DNA of 64,000 nt from Haliotis asinina (taxonomy: Eukaryota; Mollusca; Gastropoda; Lepetellida; Haliotidae). The stretch lies in assembly GCF_037392515.1 (NCBI RefSeq), contig NC_090288.1:60001673-60065672 (forward strand). The letters run 5' to 3'. Numbering within the stretch: the stretch's first letter is position 1; each line of letters starts with the position of its first letter. Of the stretch, positions 56,291-64,000 are shown piece after piece. The notes under the pieces were generated by a model. It was not told the origin of the DNA. It saw nothing but the letters and a program-made list of their open reading frames with translations, and made no database searches. The translations under genes were made by a program, and so were the position numbers.

Positions 56291-56533
56291 GGACCATTCA
56301 TAATTTTGGGGGTGGGGTGAGATGATAACTTAGGGGGTGTTACCCATTTTGCTTGGAGGGGTCATCAGTTTTGTACACATGAATTTGGGGACGGGGTCAT
56401 TGATATTGTATATGCCATGCAAGGGGTAACCTAATTCCGCATAAATTTTAGTGGGGGTTCATTCACTTTGTACATGCTTCTCTACAAAAAATCATCATAA
56501 CTCCTCCCCCCAGCCAAACATTATGAATGGTCC
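56291..56533. mobile_element. ~243-bp MITE with GGACCATTCATAAT ends
   Basis: Left 'ggaccattcataattttggg'; right reversed 'ggaccattcataatgtttgg'. The interior is G-rich (runs of gggg) and lacks a frame. Target duplication is not obvious. Superfamily not assigned. Confidence 0.75.
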
Positions 56534-57328
56534 CTAATCAATATAATAGCACACAACCACATTTGTTACTTAAGGCCTCATGAACACTTACACTAGTTAA
56601 GCAATGCTTATTCTACAGTAAAATAACAGCCCGTACACTTTGCAGAAATATAAAATTGTACATGTCATAAGACATGTTACATTCAATAATGTCTACATTT
56701 TGATTTTACATAAATTGACCAGAAAATGTTCACAATAACTTTCGCTACAAAGGCATGATTACATACTTCAGTAAATGCTAAGGATGCCCCAGTTCTTTCA
56801 TGTTACCATAATTGATATGTCTAACTACTAACAGCAGTACCATGAAAGGAACTGGCAATCTTTGTCTCTTTCGTACAATAGGCTTCAATGATACAACCTT
56901 CTGAAACTATTCAAAACACAGATAATCTGTCAATGATTTGCTTTGAGAATTCTTGGAGAGATACTTAAACATGTTTATATGATCATAATATTCAATACTT
57001 TCTTTAAAAGTTAAAAAGGCATTTGCTGGAAAGTATGACATGATGAAATGGCATATTGTTTCAAAGATAAACATTTTATAAAAAATGTTTCTGTTTGTGA
57101 GTTTTTACAAGAGTTTTTATTCCATTTATTAAACACTGAAAAACACCCATGTATAAACATGCTCCATTACAGGACAGTTAAAAGACTTTACTTCAGACAC
57201 CTTCTAGCCAGTCTTTCACATCTAATTCTAAAATCCCCTTAATTATTTTTATCACAAACATATGTCGATGATGTAAGATTGATTATAACATATCTAGCCA
57301 TTTGACTGAGCTGCCATCTTGTATAATG

Positions 57329-57620
57329 CCACACCAATTATATTTGTTTTAAGATTTTTGTTCCCAGAAAACATAAAGGCAGGAGTGGAAAAAAATAATA
57401 ATAGAAAATAACAAAGTAATATTCCTTGTTAATACTGAAAGTATTTTATTTGTGGTAATTTATAAAGTTTTTACATCAAAAAACATTTTCTTGTAAGTTT
57501 TCATTTTGGGCCTATGAAAACAATAGCATTTTATTATTTGAGCAGTGAAAATTTATTTTTTTTCTGATTCTTGAAACAATACGAGTGGATTTGCAAAACA
57601 AGAAATATAATTGGTCTGTG
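57329..57620. mobile_element. ~325-bp inverted-repeat element, copy 3 (reversed)
   Basis: Shares, in reverse, 'tttttgttcccagaaaacat', 'tttctgattcttgaaacaat' and 'caagaaatataattggtctg' with copies at 35276-35602 and 37831-38154. Here the flanks are unrelated to the duplicated module, so this is an independent insertion. Confidence 0.65.
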
Positions 57621-57624
57621 CTAA

Positions 57625-60600
57625 ACAAGAAATACAAGTTGTCTGTGAAGTAATGCCAGATGTAATGTTTCTTGTCAGATGTCACCCCGTCCACGCCTGT
57701 GGTCACCATCAACTGTGGTGGCAGTTCTAGATACAAACCCACAAACATTGGATGGTAATGTTTTGTAATGAAGGTTACGTGTCAGTACCAGTCAGATAAG
57801 GTCAAGTTCATTTTCACTCTTGCCTCAACAAAATTTTGAAACCCTTCAAAATTGCATGCAAAAAATGTCAATAATAAAGGATATGCAAACATTCAAAAAC
57901 AGGAATATTTGATCAACATAATAATTCAATATAATGACCAATATATTGCAATATATAAATCTGCCATGCAGGCATGTAAACCATACAATGAAACACAGAC
58001 ATAACTACAATGAAGGCATGAAGATCTGGACTGTTTCTCAATGCGACTCCTCCAACTACCACAAGCTGGAATAACATTTAAGTAGAGGATATTTTTATCT
58101 GCTTCACAGTCTTGGAAAGACACGACCTTCATCAAAAACATATAATGAAGTGTTGTCCAGTAGAAAGGGAGCTGGCACAAAATGTGCTTCCTAGGCATTT
58201 GTCATGTTCTTACTGAACGCACACATTGACATTAGACACAAATAATGCAATAAGTCACATGGCTTACAATTTACATTTCAGATGCATTTCATGTTATAGA
58301 TCAGGGCCTCAGTTTCCATCTGTATCTTGGACAATGACTGCAATGACCTCAGTGTCAACTGATAGTGGATTCGGGATTACCAGTGTGATTGGTGTCAAGA
58401 GATTTACTCATCAGTTATGCGACGAGCGGGTCATGGCTGTTACCAGCACACTGACTGCTAGTCCATTTATCAAGTCAAATCTACAAAGTACCACGTCCTT
58501 GGGGCTATGTATCTATGTAGCAGGTTTTTGTATTTGAAGTGGTCTATTTATCAAGTATTACATAATGATAGAGCGTGTGTACTACGACTTATGGATAGTG
58601 TCTACATAAGTGATTTTGTCCCACTAAAATGTGCATACTGAGGGAGAAATTTCTCAAAAAAAAAAACACCATTAGAAAGAAGCTTCTCCTTATTTGACAT
58701 GCACACCACAATTATTGCATTTATGTTTAAAGATTGACTTCATTGATAGGGCATGAATCAGTAAATCAAGAATCGGATTTTATGACCATTTTTGTCAAAA
58801 TTATTACATACTTTAGCTCCATTTTAGTGAATCTCCGACACTGCCATCATTTTCAGTAATCATCCACTTACATCATGAGTATCAACTGAATATTGTACAA
58901 GACAATCAAAATGATCAACAAATTATTGTCTTAACATGTCACCATCACGGGTATTTACCTTGAAAAACATTACAATCAATAAAACCAAAAGCCTCCACAA
59001 ATCCATATTGTCATGTCATACTGCTTGCACAAAATCTGCGGTTACATTGAAATGTTTACAGGTGTATCATGCTGACTCCAAACTAAGATACAACATACAT
59101 TATTATCTTTATGTATGATAAGAAATGCAATTTTAGCGTCTCAACTAAAAGAACTACATGTCATCTTCGTGTATCACAGTGCATTAGGTTAGCTCACATT
59201 TTCCTTCTAGAACCGGAAACATACATTCCTGACTAGTTTCAGGTGATAAACATACTCTCTTTGTGTTTTAGTTTAATAGTGTGACTCTCACTTGAACCAC
59301 TGGCTCACAAGACATACAGAACCATGTCATGTTAATACTGAAATACAATTCCCCATGCCTAACCGTTCCAAAGAATGTTGATAGGTGACATGTACTGTTT
59401 ATACTTTTGTACACGCTAAATTTTACACAATCAAGATAGTGTAAACACTAACTCTGGAAAATGTAATTCATGTTGTGAAAACACTCATGTGTGTTTGGAG
59501 TCAAAACACACGTTGATTTAACCTCACAGTATGTATGTCGAAGTACGGTAAAAGTAGCACAATTCAGCTCTTCTCAATTTGCCATTGACATTATTTTGCT
59601 TACACTCACTAAAACCATTTCTTCAAGAACTAGCTGTGCAGAAAGCAACCTTTCACCTAAAAATATGCTTCCAAAACGTAGATCAAATTCAACAAACATT
59701 AGCAAGTTGTAAAAGTACACAAAGCACCTGACAAGATGGACCTTGAAATAACAACATTCTGAGTACAACATTTAATACAATCGGTGAAAATAGCCAGGAG
59801 GCTGTATCACAATCACAGACACACTGAAGCACCCAGAGTAGCCGACAGTAGCCCAGAGTAGCCAGGCTTAGCCTGAATATCAGCAAGTATGAACACAGCA
59901 TAGGGCTAGGAGTGACACTTTCTCAGGAAATGTTGCTGCAGGAAGCCTGGGCTACAGTGAAACCTTGTAAGTCAGGAACCTGTTAATCCACAACCTCACT
60001 TTTAAGAAGTGTCCCAGATTACAGAGTCTGTCCTGGAGTTTCATCAGAGATGGAGTCATGAGCCTGAATGATGTTCCGATCAACAGATAAGCTGTATCAA
60101 CTGTTCTCTACAGATGTTACTGACTGTAAAAAGTCTTGTATCCATATCAAAATTAGTTATTCTGTATATGATTAAAGCTGAACCACTTACTGGTCTTTTT
60201 GCTCATGGTCAAAGGTAGCCATTGGAACAATAACATATCTGAATGAACTTTTTGGGAAGCAATGAATAATCAGTTTGTATCAACATTCACGAAGTTGTAT
60301 CAATACTGTTTTTAAAATAAATGTTGGAATACACGCTGTTAACATGAGAGGTCACACTGTTCACTAATTCCTGTACCAATGAGTCATTAGGAGGCAGTGA
60401 AGCCTTGTCATTATCTCCTGTTAATGATGACATAAATGCACAAACTGAGTGTCCCTTGCATGCATAATACAGTGAGGTATTCCATGATAAGTACATTGTC
60501 ATGTCCATTAAGCAGTACAGGGTAGTAACGACGACTTCGACAGTGTAGTCAAGAGATCAATATAGACAGTGACAGCTCTGACACTCAAGTTCTCAAGAAG

Positions 60601-61040
60601 TGTGCTCAGTCTGTCATTGACTTGCAGATACATTGGTGTCGTAATGCACAGCATGGAGATGTCGGGAAGGTTTTAAAGAGGACTAACATGACTTCACTTT
60701 ATCTAAAGCTCAGTAACCATCAGAATTCCATTTGTCGCCGCATACACATGTGATGTTATATCTTAGCTGTAGGTTGCAGCAGTGCTGCTATGACAAGTGT
60801 AGAATGAAAACAGCTTCAGTACTTTACACATACTTTACTTTAGGATGATTTTATGCATTAAATAATGTCTTAGAGATGTAAGCAGTGTTGTCAGCAGTCA
60901 GCAGAAAAGACAGTTGATGGGGGAAACATTGCTCCCTGCCTACCTATTGCACACAGACCCCAGCAAATACTGCAGGAATGAAATCACATTTCAAACAAAC
61001 TTTGAAATATTTGACCAGGTTTTTCTCTAGAGACAAATCT
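57625..61040. other. Downstream of KLHDC8 gene, no separate gene seen
   Basis: AT-rich, repeat-poor by the standard of this window. It may hold a long 3' UTR of the kelch gene. I found no splice-bounded coding segment on either strand. Confidence 0.45.
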
Positions 61041-61048
61041 GTTCCCCA

Positions 61049-61192
61049 TACTTTGATGAAAATCATATCACAGATACAAATATTCCATATATACTTCATC
61101 AAAGTATAAGAAACATTATTCGAAGAAACTGTGACCAGATATACTTCTGGAGACAAACTTTGTATCTGTGATGTGATTTTTTCATCAAAGTA
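61049..61192. repeat. Inverted repeat with ~33-bp arms
   Basis: Arm 61049-61080 ('tactttgatgaaaatcatat' then cacagatacaaa) pairs with 61159-61192 ('tttgtatctgtgatgtgatt' then tttcatcaaagta). Part of the arm recurs at 61095-61110. Probably a foldback element; it lies about 380 bp past the kelch stop codon and could fold in that gene's 3' UTR. Confidence 0.75.
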
Positions 61193-61567
61193 AAAGTACA
61201 GCATTCTATTATTGCTCAAATATGACTGGTTAACATGTTAAAATATCAAGGATGATCCTTTAACTTATATTTTCCTTCACTGGTATTTGACTTTCATGAC
61301 TGGATTATCTCTCCCTAAACAGTAAAGTTATGGACAATTTGAGGTCAACATCATAGACTGAAATATTTCCTTTTGGACTTTCAACTTATCAACTTATTTT
61401 CTTTACTATCATGAAATATAAACTCCGAAATGCCAAAACCTTTATCGCACAACGGTTAGCCAGGAACTGTGGAGAGTTCATGTGTGTCTATTACAGCTGA
61501 TGATAGGCAAGTGAAGCAGTGACGACCTGAGAAACCCCTGCTGTGTCCCTACAGCGCCCCACACAGC

Positions 61568-61758
61568 TTAGGAGTAGCTGAGGGCCTCCATACAGGAACT
61601 GGGCCCCTTCAGAGACAGACCTCCTATCACATGTAGCCTGTTCTTGAACATGATACACGCACATGAACAGTGTGTGGTAGGTAGGTTCGAGATCTCGGTC
61701 CACGTGTTGCTAGCAGGGTCATATGCCTCTACAACTTGCAGAGGTTTGCCTGTGTTAC
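61568..61758 (-). CDS. KLHDC8: KLHDC8 terminal exon
   Basis: Acceptor gatgttgcag, phase 1 entry, 62 residues then taa (61570-61568). It contains the last kelch blade: VVEAYDPASNTWTEI and NRLHVIGGL. Confidence 0.88.
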
Positions 61759-63994
61759 CTGCAACATCAATACAAGGAGGGTGAAAATTGGGAGTAAATG
61801 TCATTGATTTGAATTTGTTCAATTACAGAATGATCAGTTTCTGAGACAAATACATCCTAATCCCTGCATACAAGACAATACCTAGAATGACAACAAATTC
61901 GACTGAAATGCTAACTTTACATCAGTATCTAGTTATGACAAAGTTGTTATGTCTTCACTTGAAATGATTTTTAGTTTTATGACTGGTAAAAATATACTGT
62001 TTCTTCTGATTGTCCCAATGTCACTTATCTACCTGGATATATGGTATACATACATACCTAGTCCACCTGCACACACAACCTTTCCTCCTACAATCCCAGC
62101 AGCCATATCACCTCTCTTCGTAGGCATCGGTGTGCCCACCTTCCAGGTCTCTACAAGCAAAGTTCTAGAGTAATGACACCATGTGTGCAGCGTTTCTTGA
62201 TTTAACACCTTTCAATTTCAGAGGTAAATTGAAACCTGCTACTATGAAAATGGAACAAACATCAGTCTAAAAGTTTTGAAAAAGCAAAAGGCACCTGCTC
62301 TTTGTATGTGCTGTTATATGGCAGTAATTAATATTGGTTGTCTAACACTGGTCCAAGTATTTAATAGCGTACATGTCATATCAAGTGAATGGATGTAGGG
62401 ATCAGGCAGAGTTGTGGAATACAATACAAGTTAAGAAAGGGTGGATCCAGAAGGAGGGTGCAAGGTGTGCACCCCACCCACCCCTCTTCTACCTCGAAAA
62501 TATTTTCCCTGACGTGCATTTTCCCCCTAGTCTTTGGAGTTTATGATATGCAAGGTTTTTTATTGTAGAAATAGAAGGGGAGACAACTTTTACATCACAT
62601 CTGACACGTGTTCAGAACTGCAAGCACCCGCGAATGTTCGATCCTGAAACCTGTGCCCAAACTAGCACCCATGAAACATCCCCAAAGCTACCTCCCCAAG
62701 CGAACCAAGATGGCAACCATAAATAATGTCATTCAAAAAACAAAAGTAGCAAACAAGAAAGGCAAGATTTATGGATGTCAACTTCTTTATTGTGAATGAC
62801 ATGACATTCAGAGCATATGCTTGCTCCTTCATCAGAAGCCATAATGTCATTCATCACCGCTCGCCCCTTTCCGTAACCATCCAGAAGACAAGAAGCTATT
62901 TGGCTTGTCCCACAATAACAGAAGTTGGTCACAAACGGTTTAATGTAACCAAGTGCTTGCATCCGTTCAGGGCCAGTGCAAGCACTTGCGGGAAGTAACA
63001 GTGTGGACGCTCATGGTTCTGAACATGCCTCTGTATTACACTTGGGGATAATCATGAAACCCAAGTTCCTAATCTGATTAAAAAATTGGCTTGAAGCCTT
63101 GAATCCTGTGTCCATATCTTCTCTTATACACAGGTAACTTGTATGACATTATGGTAGATACAAGTGCTATGTAATTCATACTCAGATGAAAACAAGTGAC
63201 ACTGATATTACACAGGCTAGGATGACATTGAAGAATCAGCACAATGTATATTTATCCCGACTTTTTTATTCGGCAGTGTTTTGACGTAGATTCTAATGTT
63301 GTTGTCAAGCATGCGGTTGAGTTTTCTATGACAACGTCCTTAGAACCACTTGCTTGACAACAACATAAGAATCTATGTCAAAACGCCACCTATAGGTATA
63401 TCCATAAAAATTATTGCCATTCTTCATCTCCATAACTTCTACAGGCAGTCATATGAAACACTGAAAGGTGTTCCAGGAAAAAAGTTGATAAAAATGGCAA
63501 CAATGATGGCCAAAATGATATATACGTTTTTATGTTGAATTTATTTATTTTCTAAAGTTTGTCTGAAAACTGATATAGTTGACACAAGGGTATCAACTGT
63601 GATTTACGGTCAAATGTTTTAGTGGGTTGGAATCGATGGTTACAAACAGGATAACTTAACAAATCTGTTAAGAACTACAGTAATTCATTAAAAAACAAAA
63701 TAAATATATCCTACTTAGTATCACATCATGAATGGTATATTTGTACTTACTTTTCTCTATATTAAAGACTTCACAGACATCAGAGAAGCCGAGGTCGGGT
63801 GGTTGCTGCAGTCCCCCAAGACTGTAGATGTTGGTGTCGTCCGTCACATACATTGGGAACACACGCTTGCTAGGAACAGCAGGTAGCTTTTCCCACTTCT
63901 TGGTCTCGAAGTGATACACCTCGAAAGCATCTGTGGGAATCTTACCCTGTCGTCCACCTGGAACAGATGCCACCAAACTCTCCATGTCTTGAAA
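61568..63994 (-). CDS. KLHDC8: Kelch domain-containing protein 8-like, last three exons
   Basis: Exons 63751-63994, 62058-62150 and 61568-61758 join in phase 1 at both introns. They read GGRQGKIPTDAFEVYHFETK, KWEKLPAVPSKRVFPMYVTD and DTNIYSLGGL; then KKTWKVGTPMPTKRGDMAAG and GGKVVCAGGL; then GNTGKPLQVVEAYDPASNTW, CACIMFKNRLHVIGGLS and a final SSCMEALSYS. Kelch blades show the GG...W spacing, and the order matches the C-terminal half of vertebrate KLHDC8A/B (FEVFDIETRSW, YSLGGL, VVKNCLLAVGG, VEAL near the end, as I remember it). A beta-propeller scaffold in the cytoplasm is expected. Orthology to A or B is not decided. The 5' part is outside the window. Confidence 0.88.
62058..62150 (-). CDS. 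KLHDC8: KLHDC8 penultimate exon (93 nt)
   Basis: Acceptor tgcttgtag and donor gtatgt. It reads TWKVGTPMPTKRGDMAAGIV then GGKVVCAGGL and half a Gly codon. The vertebrate counterpart has GSLSGRVIVAGGLG at the same place. Confidence 0.88.
62440..62545. repeat. Fragment of a dispersed 'ggatccagaaggaggg' repeat
   Basis: 'gtggatccagaaggagggtg' followed by 'gtgcaccccacccacccctc' and a C-rich stretch. It resembles one end of a mollusc MITE-type repeat; the partner end was not found. Confidence 0.35.
62765..62836 (-). ncRNA. Hammerhead-like unit related to Penelope terminal repeats (decayed)
   Basis: Minus strand reads ctgatga, a stem-like segment 'aggagcaagcatatgctct', then gaatgt where GAAA is expected. 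It is followed by the family phrase 'aaagaagttgacatccataa'. It lies in the KLHDC8 intron. The altered core makes cleavage unlikely. The same unit appears twice, inverted, at 2416-2575 and once at 32835-32873. Confidence 0.45.
63272..63388. repeat. Foldback element with ~37-bp arms in the KLHDC8 intron
   Basis: Left arm 63272-63311 ('gttttgacgtagattctaat' then gttgttgtcaagca) pairs with the right arm 63351-63387 ('tgcttgacaacaacataaga' then atctatgtcaaaac). The spacer is 39 nt. Only a few mismatches. Likely a MITE or foldback transposon. Confidence 0.8.
63751..63994 (-). CDS. KLHDC8: KLHDC8 exon at the window edge
   Basis: 244 nt, donor gtaagt; the presumed acceptor tagcag occupies the last six bases of the window (64000-63995 on the minus strand), so the exon would be complete. 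It begins FQDMESLVASVPGGRQ, whose GGRQ matches a KLHDC8 blade; the internal ATG at 63985 is therefore probably not the start codon. Confidence 0.82.
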
Positions 63995-64000
63995 CTGCTA

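Overview
The window looks like nuclear DNA from a gastropod mollusc, most likely a vetigastropod close to abalone (Haliotis). The genes have animal-type introns, non-coding DNA is AT-rich and full of minisatellites, and the dispersed repeats are of the gastropod kind: tRNA-derived SINEs ending in CACTCACTC tracts, and a repeat whose core reads like the very common abalone 'gtctggaccagac' element. The species call is inference; the invertebrate and molluscan character is well supported.

Layout. (1) 1-34461, plus strand: the 3' half of a 6-phosphofructo-2-kinase/fructose-2,6-bisphosphatase gene (PFKFB). Eight exons encode the whole bisphosphatase domain and end in a C-terminus of the vertebrate-liver type; the kinase half lies upstream of the window. 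The introns hold minisatellites, several MITE-like elements, a broken Tc1 transposon, a fossil DIRS-type element, a Penelope-like 3' fragment and three copies of an internally repeated composite element. One intron carries a spliceable-looking, strongly diverged copy of the next bisphosphatase exon. (2) 34462-40867: 3' UTR and intergenic DNA with a duplicated module containing a short inverted-repeat element. (3) 40868-45295 and 50120-52612, minus strand: two paralogous secreted proteins rich in methionine, glycine, serine and asparagine, here called paralogue A (644 aa) and paralogue B (505 aa). Each has a TATA box, a short non-coding exon, a signal-peptide exon ending in phase 1, and one large exon. 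They share a C-terminal Met-rich domain but have unrelated repetitive N-terminal regions. This pair is the most novel-looking system in the window; secretion and low complexity suggest a shell-matrix, mucus or adhesive role, which is inference. (4) 46975-49915 and 54000-54490: large minisatellite arrays. (5) 61568-63994, minus strand: the last three exons of a kelch-repeat gene of the KLHDC8A/B type, running off the right edge.

No rRNA, tRNA gene or CRISPR array was seen. The three gene systems are not obviously linked in function. The PFKFB product controls fructose-2,6-bisphosphate and so glycolytic flux; the Met-rich pair are secreted structural candidates; KLHDC8 is an intracellular beta-propeller protein. 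Exon borders were assigned by eye from GT/AG sites, reading phase and remembered family sequence, not by transcript alignment.
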